64,000 nucleotides of DNA from Triatoma infestans (taxonomy: Eukaryota; Arthropoda; Insecta; Hemiptera; Reduviidae). The notes under the pieces are model-generated. The model saw nothing but the letters and a program-made list of their open reading frames with translations. It was not told where the DNA came from and ran no database searches. The stretch's first letter is position 1; every line of letters begins with the position of its first letter. Location of the stretch: NCBI GenBank assembly GCA_011037195.1, contig JAAEAF010006075.1:1-64000 (forward strand), written 5' to 3'. A program made the translations under genes and the position numbers. Below, one piece after another: positions 11,406-23,444 of this stretch.

Positions 11406-12053
11406 TTGACCTAGATTGTAGTATACCTGGCTTTATCCCCATCACTAAATACACTATTTGAACTATCTAATTTTCACAAAACTATTTTCCAAAACTATTA
11501 TTTTTCCATTTCGTTCTTCCACTACAATCTCACAGATTACTGTTGAATTTAAAACCTTAATTTAATTAGCTAACTCTTCACTCAATGTATGTCTCATTCC
11601 AATATGGCTCCATTTACCATTAACCAGAAGATTATTTTATCAAACAAAAAAGGATGAAAAAGGAAGATGATTTGGTGCTCGCTCCAGTTACTCTATACAA
11701 CTATTACTGTTGCAAGCTGAATAAGTTTTACTTTAATTTAATTCCGAGGTTTCACTGGAAGAAAATGTTTTAAACCCTATTAATAAAAAAACAATATTTT
11801 TTTTTTTAAGGATGATCTGTGCGAATATGTATAACAAAGGGCAAAAAGCAAAAATCGCAGTTTGAACTTTATGTTCCACATGGGTTGTTAAAAGGATTTG
11901 ATAAGAGAGTTTTTACAGATTAATTTTTACTCCTGAAGTACTTTTTAGCTGATGTTTTTAGTTTTCCACATCCAGTTTGCGTTTTTTTTCGAGAAGGCTT
12001 AAAGATTTACCATAAATTTGGTGTACGCTCTGGAGCGTACCCCGAAGTGGTAA
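11406..12053. other. Unassigned sequence
   Basis: No coding signature. A short piece near 11855-11890 resembles the internal part of family H. Confidence 0.3.
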
Positions 12054-12770
12054 TGTAACGACTAACGCAAGTATGAAAATAGAAGATATAAAAATATGCT
12101 AAATCAAAAATAATAATATTGTTAATAAATGATAAGGTAAGGTAAGAGACAATTATCGTGAAAGAAAGATATATAAAACTGAACTTACCTCGAAGACAAT
12201 GATGTAAGCGGAAGCAAGCGCGTTGGCGCTGGACTGCGGAGAAGTGACGTAAAGGGGCTGGTGTAAATGAGATGTGAGAACATTGTTTAGGTGTGAATGT
12301 TATATGTGTGAGTAATGAAGGAGTGCAGTAAGATGTCAATGGATGACGCTGTAGAAAGTCTTGAAGACAGAAAGGCGATGCAATTAGATGAGTATTCTTC
12401 TTGAATGAGAAGAAGGCGTAAATCAAGTTCTCATTAAGAGAAATATGCCTACAGCGGATAACGCTGGTAGAGTAAATACACTCGCGAAGGCGATACAAAA
12501 CAGGCGAAAGAAGCCCTTGATGCACATAAAAAACTAACGGAGAATAAACACACAGAGCTTCACAACAGTTAAAAAAAACAAAGGAATAAAAAGGAACAGA
12601 AAAGAGAGGGAAGTATGTGAAATTGCGCCGGCGGGCAAAACAACAAAGGGAAAAGTGTGCGTTCAGTTAGATGAAAAGGAGGTAACTAAAGTTGAGAAGA
12701 GCGCGTAAAGTTAGAGTGAAAGGCGGGAAATAGAGTTGATCCCTCAAAGATACCGCGACTTGGTCTGTCC
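12054..12770 (-). repeat. LTR-like region containing a 490-bp module shared with 26206-26700
   Basis: Positions 12283-12769 match 26206-26700 in direct orientation, including GGAGTGCAGTAAGATGTCAA, TGATGCACATAAAAAA and GAGTTGAGAAGAGCGCGT. The segment begins TGTAACGAC at 12054. Read on the minus strand there is a splice-donor-like GAGGTAAGTTCAG. The 172-codon open frame at 12007-12525 has no recognisable domain, and its counterpart in the second copy is only 65 codons, which argues against coding. It may be LTR or leader sequence of a retrotransposon. Confidence 0.5.
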
Positions 12771-13014
12771 AGTCTCCATTCCTAGATCTAGATCTTCTTG
12801 TGCTTTCTGCTAAAAAGGTATTGTTTCAGCAAGTTAATTTCACAATTAATGTAATGCAGCTGATTAATGGATTTATTTGTTGGCTATATTGGGTGTCTAT
12901 GGCATTGCTAATTATATCAGGCTTGCTGATGTTAGCCACTGCAAGCACTTCCAAAAGTCCAAGAGACAATGATGCGTATCTTATACTACTGTGGAAGCCT
13001 GTCTAAATTGATAT

Positions 13015-13045
13015 GGTAGGGAGATACGTTACGTCTCATGTAACG
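13015..13045 (+). repeat. 31-bp direct repeat, copy 1
   Basis: Begins GGTAGGGAGATACG; 29 of 31 bases match 14808-14838. The core GTTAC-GTCTCAT-GTAAC is itself a small hairpin. Confidence 0.65.
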
Positions 13046-14807
13046 ACTTCTAGAGAAGAGTCGTATCATTTATGCGGGAACCCTGTCCACATTGATAACA
13101 CTTATTAAGATTATAGGATTGGAGTAATCTGTAAATAAAGAGAAAAGTGACATAATGCATTATTTGGGGCTACATTGGAACTTTTGATGCTCTACTCTCA
13201 AAAATATTTGTTATGGTATTTATGACAAATGAATTAAAAATATAGAATTTTTATGAAGAACATTTTTCAATTGCAAATGCGTTTCTTACATCTAGCGATT
13301 GATGAAGATCTAAAAGCGATTAGAATCAAGAAAAATATGCCACAATACCACAATCTACAATCACTGATAGTGGTCTAGCAATGCGGATCAGCCGTGTTTT
13401 CAGCAAAAAGTTACAGAACACAAATGGAAATTGTAACCACACAAATTTTCTGTTTTGATAAAAACTACAATTGAAAAAATCCATTATTACCAGTTCTTTG
13501 AATTGTAAATAATAGCTCAATTAACATAACACCTTAAATTTATAATTATAAGTTCGAGCCCTACGCTATCAACTAAATATAATTGAATTAATAACAATAA
13601 TAGTTATAAGTGAAGCCAAGTTCTCAAAGTAATTAAATAGAAAACATAAATAGAAAAGCTAAGAAGCAACAGGTAAGATAAAAGACATTCTATGTTCGTT
13701 TAGAAAATTAAGAAAATTGAAATCACTACAATTACAAACGTAACAAAACTATATTTAATTACAGTAGCAACATCGCTGGAAAATAGAAATAAATACAGAT
13801 TATAAAAAGCAAATATCACAGCAAAAGTAGTGCTAATGGTAAGTTAGTAATAAGCTGCCAATATGCCACTAGAGCACGCTTCTTACCAACGAGAAAGGGT
13901 TTTCAATTATAGAAAGCCATTTAGTAGAAAATGACGCCCAAGGTTTTCCTAGATCTTGGTGTATATTCTGTAGACAAACCTATATTTTTCATTAAAATCA
14001 ATTTTAGGGTATTCTGATGGGGATAAACTGTAAGGCTTTCCGTAGTAGATTTATTTATTTTTTTTAATGGGAGATGAAAACTAATGTTCTTTGATTGTGA
14101 GGGACTGCTCCCAAAGAACATCTTCCTGTCGTCGGAGAACCTGATCCGGAACCGTTTAACATATTAAACGGAACTTCAGGTAATATATATTGCACAATTA
14201 CAAATATGCTGTCTCATTGGTACTGCATATTTGTTTATTTTTTAATTAATGAATATTGTTCTATTTCCAATGTCGATAATTTAAAATATATAAGGCTATT
14301 CAATTTGGTACAAAAGGCTATCTTTGTAAACAGTTTTATCGTTTACCAGAAGGCACTTTGCTTGATTGAGTTTATAATTGGCAGAAACTGTTACAAACAT
14401 CATAAAATAGACGATATAAAATGTCTTAATTGTAACATTAAAAGAATTATAGGGGGTTAGTTATTGCTTTGTATTTCCTTTATTTTGTATAAATAGGACA
14501 AACGTATTAAGTAAGAATGTTTATGGCTGGTGGGCAATATTTGGAATTCTTATAGAAAATTTGATTCTTAGTGTTATGGAGTTTTTTTTGTGGGTTGTAG
14601 AAAGAATTGAGGAAGAGAAAAGTCTGAACACTAATGTATTGGAAATGATAGCGTGAATAGAAATGACTAACTGAATTGACAAAGTGGTGATGGTTTCTTG
14701 AAAATGGTATGTACAAAACTTCCGCTAGCTCTTGTTATATACTTGCTGAGAACCTCCCCTACTTCTCTTTCCAGCACTCCAAGGGCTTGAGGCAGACGGA
14801 TTTTTTT

Positions 14808-14838
14808 GGTAGAGAGATGCGTTACGTCTCATGTAACG
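14808..14838 (+). repeat. 31-bp direct repeat, copy 2
   Basis: Partner of 13015-13045 with two substitutions; begins GGTAGAGAGATGCG. Spacing about 1.8 kb. Confidence 0.65.
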
Positions 14839-15017
14839 TGGCGGTGATATAGGCGTTGGGCGGATTATTATATACATGATTTTTTGGTTTAGGCATGATA
14901 TATTTCAGCAATCCATTACATTAGCAAGTACAGTCCTGTAGATTTTTTCAGAGACGTCTCCCGACAAAATTAGGTTATTTGTTTCTAAATTTTTTTGGTC
15001 CCCAAAAGAGGAAGTCA

Positions 15018-15250
15018 GCCCTCACATGATAGTCTAGTGATTAACGCACTCGCCTTTAGTGCAAGAATTCAGAGTTTGCGTGAAGGTTGAAATGATGTTG
15101 ATTTTGCATCGTGAGAAAAAGTGGTAGTATCGAACGGCGCAAGAACCGGTATGGATGCTCCCCTCCCCAAAAATAGTCATCTGGCAAGCCTTGGCTGTTA
15201 ATGGGATGTTAGATAGGAGGGTTATACAAGGATAAAATACAATTTTCACA
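15018..15250 (+). repeat. tRNA-derived SINE
   Basis: The head contains a pol III box A-like TAGTCTAGTGATTAACGC and, after CACTCGCCTTTAGTG, a decayed box B-like stretch. The head is related to 31783-31853 (CACTCGCCTTTCGTG, then GGTTCGATT) and to the start of the SINE at 63961. The body is unlike the others. It is not a functional tRNA gene, since the acceptor stem does not pair. Confidence 0.55.
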
Positions 15251-16101
15251 TTTGAATTTACGTAAAAATAAAATGCATGTAGTATGAATAGATAAAAAAG
15301 TTTGCATCATTCAAAAACGGAAAATCGCAAAAAAGTTCAAACTTTACATTTCATTTTCTACTTTTTGCTGCTCGCCACTACACCTGCACATCGCATACAA
15401 TACATACAACACGAAAAGATGAATTTTTAATAACATTATTTGCGGAATTGTAAACCCGATAATGACTCACCAATTGAAAAATCACTTGACCAATTGTGGA
15501 AATCTATTTCTAGTATAGTAAATAAAAACAAGTTTAGCCAAAATCAAATAAAATACTGTATTTCATTGTTCAATAAAATAAAATAATGAAAACTACAAAA
15601 TGAAAAAAATGATTTAGAATGGCAAAACTCCTCCCATCGACAACTAGTTACAATTGCTGGGTGGTTTGCCACATTCATGTTCTCTCTATATAAATTGGAG
15701 CTTTGTAATTTTCTACAACGCCCACAATCTTTTCTTGAATAAATATGAAATTCTTTTTTATAAGCTTTTCCGACTCTTTTCCCTACTTGTTAATATTTAT
15801 TCTCTATTTTGGAATATTTGCAAAGAATAAATAAAACATATTGTATGAAGTGGAATAGACGTTTTATTTTAAAATACTAAAGTGAAACTCATATTATTTT
15901 ACTAGAAAATGAACGAAATAATCCAGATTCAATGAGCCAGATTCCATTAATATTATTTACTCAAAACTGGAGGTTTTTTTAATGCCACTATTTTTGAAAG
16001 AAGCAACTATATATGCGCTCATTGGACGAGATATAGTCAAGAACTTACCGAATTCAAATTGATTTAAAATGGAATTTTTCTATTTATTTAATTATTTAAA
16101 T
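15251..16101. other. AT-rich sequence
   Basis: No feature recognised. A family H-like remnant may lie at 15300-15380 (AATCGCAAAAAAGTTCAAAC). Confidence 0.3.
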
Positions 16102-16405
16102 TATAATGGAGTTGATGAGGAGAGAAGTTAGGTTGATTAATTAAACGACATATGAAGGACACTGTTATAATGTAGCTATAAGTTTACACAAACTGCACTG
16201 GACTTGTAATGATTTTATAGAATAAAAGGTGGGAGTAGAGATATGACACGATGCGATGTATGGTCGAATCTGATAGATAGATATATCTATCCTCTAGATA
16301 GATTCTCACGGCTTATATACAGTTTCTCCCACTCTAGCCTCTTAAGTCAGAGAGTACCAGAGAGGGTCTGTCTTCTCTCTATTAATTCTCTCTCTTGTCA
16401 TTACA
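16102..16405 (-). mobile_element. Solo LTR, 304 bp
   Basis: On the minus strand it starts TGTAATGAC and ends CTCCATTATA, with TATA box CTGTATATAAGCCG. It matches the solo LTR at 47649-47973 along its length (for example GGCTAGAGTGGGAGAA, then the ATCTATCTAGAGGAT block). Flanking pentamers TAAAT and TTAAT differ at one base, consistent with an aged target duplication. Confidence 0.75.
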
Positions 16406-17940
16406 TTAATTGTTTTTTTTAAATTATTTAATTATTATTATTAAGAGAGAAGTTCTAAGCCCGCTTCTATTACTTCTCTATGTCGGTGATATGATTAAAA
16501 TTTATATTGTGTAAATTCTAAATCAAAACTTGTAAGCTCTTGTAATTATTTAGGTGACCCCCGTTAGGTAGCTCACTCAAGTCTGGCCTAGCTTGTAAAG
16601 AGAATTTATAGCAAAATGTAATACTGCAAATTTACTTATATTGAATTTATTAAAAAAAAAAAAAAAAAAAATGTATGTCTGATACTTACTTCAGCAACTT
16701 ATACGATAGTCTAGCTGAAATTATCATAGAAATATGGAATAATAATTATAGTGACTTACTGAAAAGAGGACAGATTACATTTTTAAAATGTTAATTAGTT
16801 TTACGCACCATAACTCCTGATAATTATTTTCAATCAGAGACTGGTAGGCTTCATATTTAGGTTGAAATTATTTATTAGAATGCTTAATTTGTTTATAGTA
16901 ATAATTGTTTGTAATTCTGATTGTATTACGCTACCACTTACCAGGAGTAAAAAAAAAAAAAAAAAATACAGTAAACATTAAATGATTCCAATCTTCATGA
17001 GTGCTGGGTAAAAAAGGTATTATTAATTAATTTAAAAATAATAATGATTAAAATTCAATTTTTATTTTTGATTGATGACGAATAATTAATTAGCTAATAT
17101 TTAGTCAATTATTGTCTGACTAAATTGCAAGTATAATTTGATTAATAAATTATTTATTCATTATTTTTCTTAGTAATTTGATTTGAAGAAATTATTTTGC
17201 TCTCTTTTTTTTGATCATCCTAGACAGACGATCTTTCTACGAATACTTGCATTTTACTATGTAACTAAATAAGAGAATAGGTGAAGTATGCCATTAGGTA
17301 ATAGTCCATTCCCTAGACCTTTTTCTAATTAACCAATATATAAGTCTAAATACATATGGAAAATGGTATTTATTGTTAATGTTAAGTAAAATTATTTTAT
17401 AATGTTGTTGTTTTTTTTTGGAACCTCAACCTCCATTTCCTATATTTTATATAATATTAAGAAAGATGGTTGGTTAAAAATCTTACATTAGTATATTTAG
17501 AATACAGTTATATTTTTTCCTTCAGAAATATCATTTACAGAAATTGTTCTTATGATGTCTGAACACAATACTTATTTTGAAGATAATCCTGAAGAACGAG
17601 TAACCCTATTCTTTATGTCAATAAAAGCTGGGTCCAATGTCTGTAATAACATTTACTTTCTTTGTTTGCTTTAATTCTTTTCTTTTGTTAACGAAGTTTT
17701 TCCCCAGATTAACTTTTGAAATTAGTGCAATTAAAAGAGTATATTATTGTAGAAAAAGATATATCTGTTAATAATCTCTGAATGGAGATTTATTTTAATC
17801 TTCAGCTTAAAAGGATTTTTTTTTTTTTTTAAGTTGCTCCACGGCTAAGTTTCTTTGCACCTACTGGACTAATACGACTATATTTACTTTGACGAACATT
17901 TCTAATATGTACTGGATTTTTAATTTCCATATTGTCTAAA
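16406..17940. other. AT-rich sequence with homopolymers
   Basis: Poly(A) tracts at 16651-16670 and 16950-16967. No coding or repeat signature seen. Confidence 0.35.
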
Positions 17941-18115
17941 GCATTCACTCAAACAATCACACAGAAATTTGCTAAAGTGCCGGAGTGCCAATCTCGGCTT
18001 CAGGCCTACCCTTCCGAAAATTCAGTGGCTCCCAAGTACAGATGACATTTTGCCGATCAAATGATGATGCCACCCCTGACCCGGCATTGGTCCCTGCATT
18101 CATTCACATCTTTGT
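17941..18115. repeat. GC-richer unclassified segment
   Basis: Clearly less AT-rich than its surroundings (GTGCCGGAGTGCCAATCTCG, CCCCTGACCCGGCATTGGTC). On the minus strand a short open stretch reads through, but I do not recognise it. Probably a repeat or retroelement remnant; no partner inside the window. Confidence 0.25.
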
Positions 18116-19029
18116 TCATAATCTAACGTATCTTATTCATGCTTGCTAATAAATACAACCATCCTATTAAATACTCTCCTTCTACATAAAACAAACCCAA
18201 CCAACAATTCTGTCATTCATACTTCATAAGCATACATTTACACTGGAGTAGAGTACTCGATATTCCTCTGAACATTTTTATCATAACCTACTATATACAA
18301 ATAAAAATAAAACATATACACAATAATTAACTATTCTAGATAAAATTCCTATTTACATAATAATTTTAGTACAAGTTCTGGAATAAACCAATCTGCTTTA
18401 GAAACTGCTAGGTGTTATTTACGCTATCTAAATTATCGCCTAAAGCATCCTGTAACTTATTAGGTATTCCTAAGTTAACTCTTACAGTTGAATACTTAAT
18501 ACATTCAAGCAATATATGTAAAACAGTTATGGAAGAATTACAAACCTCGCGTATTGTTTGTCTTTCTCTTCTGAATAGATGCCCGTGAGTATTAACTCAC
18601 GGCATACTTTTTGTATGCCTTTTGTAAGGCATACAGAAGTTCAAAAAAGAAGGAAAAGACAATTACATTTTTGGTTAAAATTGATAACTAAGAAGGCTTG
18701 TAATAAATCAGATCTGGCTTTATAACGATTCCATCTAAGCCACATCTTCTTCATGCATTTAGAAAGGAGTTGTGCGTTACATGAAGGTGCCATGAGGAGG
18801 AGTGACATGCGATGTTTCGTGTTACTCAGTGAGGGAATCATCGGAATTTTTATATTACTTTTGCTGTCTTAGATAAGATGTTAAGGGATTATTGAAACAG
18901 GTTGAAATATATTTAAACTGACAGGATAATGTCTAATATTGTGAGGGAAGGGATGGATGCTTTTTATGCCTGCATGAAAAGACTAGGAAGTGATCTTAAG
19001 ATATCTGGTTAAGGCTTTGAATCAATAAG
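18116..19029. other. Unassigned sequence
   Basis: Small palindromes at 18601-18633 (GGCATAC and GTATGCC alternate). No coding signature. Confidence 0.3.
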
Positions 19030-19670
19030 AAGTGGGATCTAGATGTGACAACGAGTCAAAGATCAGAGATTCGATCAGCAGCATATTCTTCACCAACATA
19101 ATCAAATCCCTCATTACCGCCATATGGTGTGAAGAGCCTGCAAGTACAATCTTTTCCATGTACACTTTCCTGGTTTTTCTCTCAATACAACCTTCTTCAC
19201 TGGAAGGCTTCTTTTACCACTTGTTCCTATGTCCGTCTAGCCTTGCCCTGTTCTCTTTTTCAAGCGGTCATTAATCAGCGGACTATAAATCAGACTGATT
19301 GGTCGTTTCTTGTCAATTCTTAATAAATGTTCATACCATCGCACCTGGTTCTCTTCAACTGTAGGCCATTATAGTCGAGTTCCTCATCCTATTTCTTCTC
19401 GTTTATTACCCTCTATTTATCTGAGAACCTCATTTCCTGGATCCTACTTTTATTTTTTATTTTTTTTGTTAATGTCCAGGATTCAAAGGAGTGTGTGAGA
19501 AATGGTATGAACGTCGATTATGGATATCTTTGTTGTTTTTTGGACACTTCTCGCCTGTTCAAAAAGCCCTTTTTAAAGGAGTTAAAAAGCTTGTACCCAG
19601 CACCTAATCTTTAATTTATTTCACAGCCATTTTTGTTGAAGTGGGCTCCCAGGCATATAAATATTTCAAC
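19030..19670 (-). pseudogene. LINE reverse transcriptase C-terminal remnant
   Basis: On the minus strand, broken frames read a YLG-like start then NKNGCEIN near 19640, RIQEMRF near 19430, and VRWYEHLLRIDKKR near 19320. This is the order found in the RT thumb and tail of RTE-like endonuclease-reverse transcriptase elements (YLGS..., RIQ..MR.LR, ..LRW.GH..RM). Multiple frameshifts and stops. A dead fragment; the clade is tentative. Confidence 0.5.
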
Positions 19671-19689
19671 CCCCTCTATAACCTTATGT

Positions 19690-19945
19690 TTATTTTTATA
19701 ACCCAAGCTTCAGGCTGATATCGCTACTCTCCTCCTACGTTTCACCTTCACATCGGCAAATGTACCGCCCAATTCCTCTTCGCTCTCGAAAAACGGAACT
19801 TTCAACGCATCATTTGGCGTTTCTTTGACCAGGACCCCATTTCATCCTTCCGCCTTAACTTTATTCATCTGGGCATTTTGCCCATTCTCATCACCTTGGT
19901 CATCTCCAGATTGATGTTCATCTTCAATAGGGTTCCTTATACTTG
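19690..19945 (+). pseudogene. BEL/Pao-like reverse transcriptase fragment
   Basis: The plus strand reads LQADIATLLLRF, shifts frame, then EKRNFQRIIWRFFDQDPISS followed by FRLN. In BEL/Pao pol the early RT region has a similar series (.LLRFR, ADIEKMYRQI, .FQRIlWR..p..PI..YrLnTVTYG). The ADIEKM block itself is not seen and the TYG motif is replaced. It would be a short, frameshifted remnant. The family assignment rests on this motif order only. Confidence 0.4.
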
Positions 19946-20039
19946 TTTCTAGGATATCTTATTTGGCCCACTCACAAGAGAAATGTCTCTACAGTTTCGA
20001 CGATCCCTGTTATCTCTCGTTTTTTGAAGGGAGTGCATA

Positions 20040-20165
20040 TTTTGTTCAAATACAACACACACACGCACACATCATTCAATAAAAACAACTTTCTCGTTTT
20101 TAGGGAACCTCAAACATATATATCCGGTGAAAACTCAATTTTGGAAAATTTCATACAATCGCGTT
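20040..20165 (+). repeat. Repeat family H, 3' fragment
   Basis: Shows the (AC)n stretch, then GGGAACCTCAAACATATATA, TCCGGTGAAAACTCAATTTT and a CAATCGCG block, colinear with 63780-63900 of the long copy. Lacks the terminal AGAGAAAGT. Confidence 0.6.
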
Positions 20166-20261
20166 TAATATAAATGTTTCCTTCTGAACTCTATTTTATT
20201 TATCTCACCATAATAAACTCCATCAACGGTCCTTATCCACAACCAATCCTTTGGCGCAATT

Positions 20262-20445
20262 TAATCCTCCACACACACACACACACACTTCCTTCCAATC
20301 CTTAAAATACCATGCCTAAATCCATGGCTAATCACCATACACCCACTTTCAACTGGTTGATTAATAATAGTCATAATGGATTTGTAGTTTTTCTTAGGAC
20401 ACTTGTAAATATTCAATAAAAGTTGAAATAAAAAAATGAAAAGGA
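20262..20445 (+). pseudogene. 3' end of a Jockey-type LINE
   Basis: ACTTCCTTCCAATCC here corresponds to the TLPSNP codons at the end of ORF2 in the copies at 2192 and 40664. It is followed by a 3' UTR ending AAATATTCAATAAAA, nearly the same as the end of the 2192-3391 copy. Only the last part of the element is present. Confidence 0.55.
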
Positions 20446-21159
20446 TATTTAATTTAAAATTCTCGCAGAATACTTAGTGCTGGGTAATGCCATTATCTGA
20501 GATTTATGTCTATTTTTTTATCGGAAAACGTAGATTTTTTTTTTTTAATACATTATATATATATATATATCTCTTTTCCTATATCATAATATATGACCCA
20601 TATATAGTAGTATAAGCGGCGCACACAGTCATTTATTCAATAAAATATTTTACTACTGGCAAAATTATGGGAAGATAATTTTTTTTCTATTTTTTTTTTG
20701 AAGGTAGTTGGCCATGTATCTTTTTTAGTTTTATCTAACTTTAATTCAGTTGTTGTAATAAAACTGTTTTATTACCTTATTAAATGTTATTACCTTATTA
20801 TTTTTACTTTACTTTTATTTATTATTTAAAAAAAAAAAAAAAAAAAACATTTTAGTGTTTAAGAAATAATAAAAGTTTATTATATCTTTAGAACACTTCT
20901 ACAACTAAAGTTTTTATGTGCTGATATAGCAGAAAATAAACATACATAGATACATATTTATATATCTATAAAAAAAAAAACTCTACCCAGTATCCTATTT
21001 ACTTTTGTACTGTGTCAATTTAACTGATTCTATTAATTAACTTTTTCTTTTTTGCTATAAACAAAAGGTAAATATACATTTTTTTATTTAACTTGGAGGA
21101 GTTGAAGGACAACAATAAAATAGCGAAAAGGCAGGTAATTGATGATCAGCACAATTTGA
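20446..21159. other. AT-rich sequence with microsatellites
   Basis: (AT)n at about 20552-20570 and A18 near 20830. No gene seen. Confidence 0.4.
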
Positions 21160-21180
21160 ATAATAATAATAATAATAATA
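21160..21180. repeat. (TAA)n microsatellite, left flank of LINE
   Basis: Seven TAA units immediately before the truncated LINE; a second TAA tract follows its 3' end at 22079-22090. Confidence 0.85.
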
Positions 21181-22079
21181 CGGGTATGCAGCCTTGAACC
21201 TTTCAGGCTCAGAAGAGGATGCATCGGATATGCTTCAGGATCTTAAGCAGGAATGGGCAGAAAAGCAACTTCATGGAAGATATCCCATGCCCACTTAATA
21301 AGCTCCCATATAGACACTGAAGCATCCACCAAGTGGCTAAGCCTTGGCGTTCTATATCCTGAAACGAAGGGTTTTGTCCAGGCAATACAGGACCAAGTCA
21401 TTGCCACTAATGCGTATAGGAAACACACATTATAGGAGAGAATATTGATGTCAGGTGCCGACTATGTCAGGCGATGATAGAAGTATCCAGCATATTATGG
21501 CTGGTTGCTCTGTTCTAGCTCCGAAAGAGTATTTAGAGCGACTTAACAATGTAGCCAAAATAATTTATATAGTCTTGCTAGAAAAATTTTCTTCCAAATC
21601 GGACTCGCCGGCTTACTATAAATTTCTCCCCCTTCGTTCTTGCAAATAGGGCAAATTAAAATATATTGGGACATACAGACATATACGGACCGAACAGTAG
21701 TCCATAATGAACCGGATGTATTAGTAATAGACCAAGCCAATAAAACGGCTCGATGTAGCCATCCCTACTGACGAAAATGTTCTGAAGGCAAGAGGGGAAA
21801 AACTAAGGAAACATCAAGACCTCTCCTTCGAATTAAAAGAAATATATAACTTGGAGATGGCCGCGATATATCCGGTGATTATATCAGTGGATGGACTTGT
21901 TCCAAAAACTACATCTGAAACTATTAGTAGGCTAGGTCTTCCTAAGCACCTGACAGCCGAAGTTCACAAATCGGTCCAGCTTGATTCGGCATATATAGTT
22001 CGGCGTACCCTACAAATCAGTTAGGTTTTTTCTCTTCTTTTTTTCAGGTTCCTGCTCCCTAAAGTTTTTGTAGTGCAAA
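21181..22079 (+). mobile_element. 5'-truncated Dong/R4-like LINE inserted in TAA repeats
   Basis: Encodes the C-terminal part of a LINE polyprotein: ETKGFVQAIQDQVI, a CRLCQ...HIMAGC zinc knuckle followed by VLAPKEYLERLNNVAK, an EPDVLVID segment, then DVAIPTDENVLKARGEK and HQDLSFELKEIYNL. The paired PD..D and D..P segments resemble the restriction-like endonuclease of R2/R4-type LINEs. The final reading frame ends QIS-stop at 22022-22024. At least two frame changes (about 21436-21470 and 21745) make it noncoding. TAA tracts on both sides fit the known preference of Dong-type elements for TAA repeats. Clade assignment is from memory of these motifs. Confidence 0.7.
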
Positions 22080-22092
22080 ATAATAATAATAT

Positions 22093-22889
22093 TAACTTCT
22101 TCAAATAAACGTACAAATAAAGCAATTACAGCAAAACGACGATGTTTCAGAACAGATGTAGATTGAATATACATGCCCTTCCCCATGAGACTAATGCAGT
22201 AGAATAAGGGAAAACCAGAAAGAACTTTTGATGAAAAGAGCGATTAAAACACTGATGTTTAAAGCAAACATAAGTATATATTTTTTTAAGCAGACATAAA
22301 GGAAGAATAACAGTGTAATCAAATAGATAGTTTTTCCCAGTATTCCGCAAGGAAGATGTCTCAAACCGAATATGTTCAGCGCTGAATAATGGACTACATT
22401 GAGCTTCTATCTGCCTTACTATCTCTTTGCGGTTTCCTATTTTAGTTTTGCCTGCAAATGGATCCAATCATAATTTTGCTAGGAGTTGATCTATCAAGAA
22501 TGAAACTGTTTACCGTGACAATGCATGAGGAAACTAGAAGTCTGGTAAATTGTAAATTGTTTACATAGCCATGTATATAACATTCCATTAACATTATAAC
22601 AATTACAGTGAAAAATAAGTCAAATAATCCAACAATTTATTCATTCGGCCATTTATTCCATACTCTGGAAAGAAATTGGTCAATTATAATAAAGTCCTTA
22701 AGAAATTTCACAACAGATTTTATACTTATTCTTATTGCTGTAAGAAAAAGTATTGTGATTGTCAAATTTTTAATCAATAATAACCAGCTTCCAGATCCGT
22801 TGAATATGACAACATTGGTTTTAGCGAATGATCTTTATGTGATTTTTCTATGTAGGTGCATGTATATAAGATATTTCAAAAGTGAAAAA
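22093..22889. other. Unassigned AT-rich sequence
   Basis: Open frames 22147-22467 (minus) and 22608-22901 (plus) have no recognisable domain. Confidence 0.3.
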
Positions 22890-23120
22890 TCAAAAGCTTG
22901 AACACAGACGATGGCGTTTAGATATCATTATCAAAGGTTTTTTACTGACAAAAAGATTTCGGTCAAAAAAATTCATCAACCGGAAATATGACTTGTTTTT
23001 TTTAATTGATTGCGAAAATTGCTCCAGAGATTTTCACTTTAAACTTCAAGCTTACTGCATAAATATAATTTCCATCAGTTTTATTTGAAATATTTTGTGA
23101 AAGGAATCTGATTTTTGGAG
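22890..23120 (-). repeat. Repeat family H, old internal fragment
   Basis: The phrases TTCATCAACCGGAAATATGA, GCTCCAGAGATTTTC and TATTTGAAATATTTTGTG correspond to the reverse complement of the family H repeat unit. Strongly diverged. Confidence 0.45.
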
Positions 23121-23444
23121 GGTTTTTGAAGGAACTGCAATATTATTTATTGATAACAGAAATTGGATAGTAAAATGATTGAATACACGAACTGGTGTAC
23201 TAAACTCACAATTTATATAATTACGATTTCATTGAATCAGGAGAAAGGAGTGTATAGAGTGAGTAGAGAGGGTGTCCGAGCGAAGAATGAATAATGATAG
23301 TTGGTTGGTAGCGTGATAATTGTAGAATGTTGTAGCAATGAAGGTTGCGGGTCGTTTGAAAAGTGATGTGACCAGTTAAAACCCTTGCTTGTACTATTAG
23401 TGGTGAACTAGTAGTGTGGCTAGAAGGTTGAGCCTGATATAGCT
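23121..23444. other. Unassigned sequence
   Basis: No gene or repeat recognised between the family H fragment and the solo LTR. Confidence 0.3.

Larger units (their letters stand above)
12771..14990. other. Unassigned AT-rich stretch between two 31-bp direct repeats
   Basis: Holds the direct repeat pair listed separately (13015-13045, 14808-14838). Open frames at 12800-13006, 13326-13520, 13921-14121, 14206-14460 and 14507-14716 show no recognisable domain. Confidence 0.3.

Noticed and set aside
12007..12525. 172-codon open frame on the minus strand
   Set aside because: The sister copy at 26261-26458 is reduced to 65 codons, with frame-changing indels; composition is low in complexity. Treated as noncoding repeat.
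21243..21428. Minus-strand 61-codon frame
   Set aside because: Shadow of the Dong/R4-like coding sequence on the plus strand.
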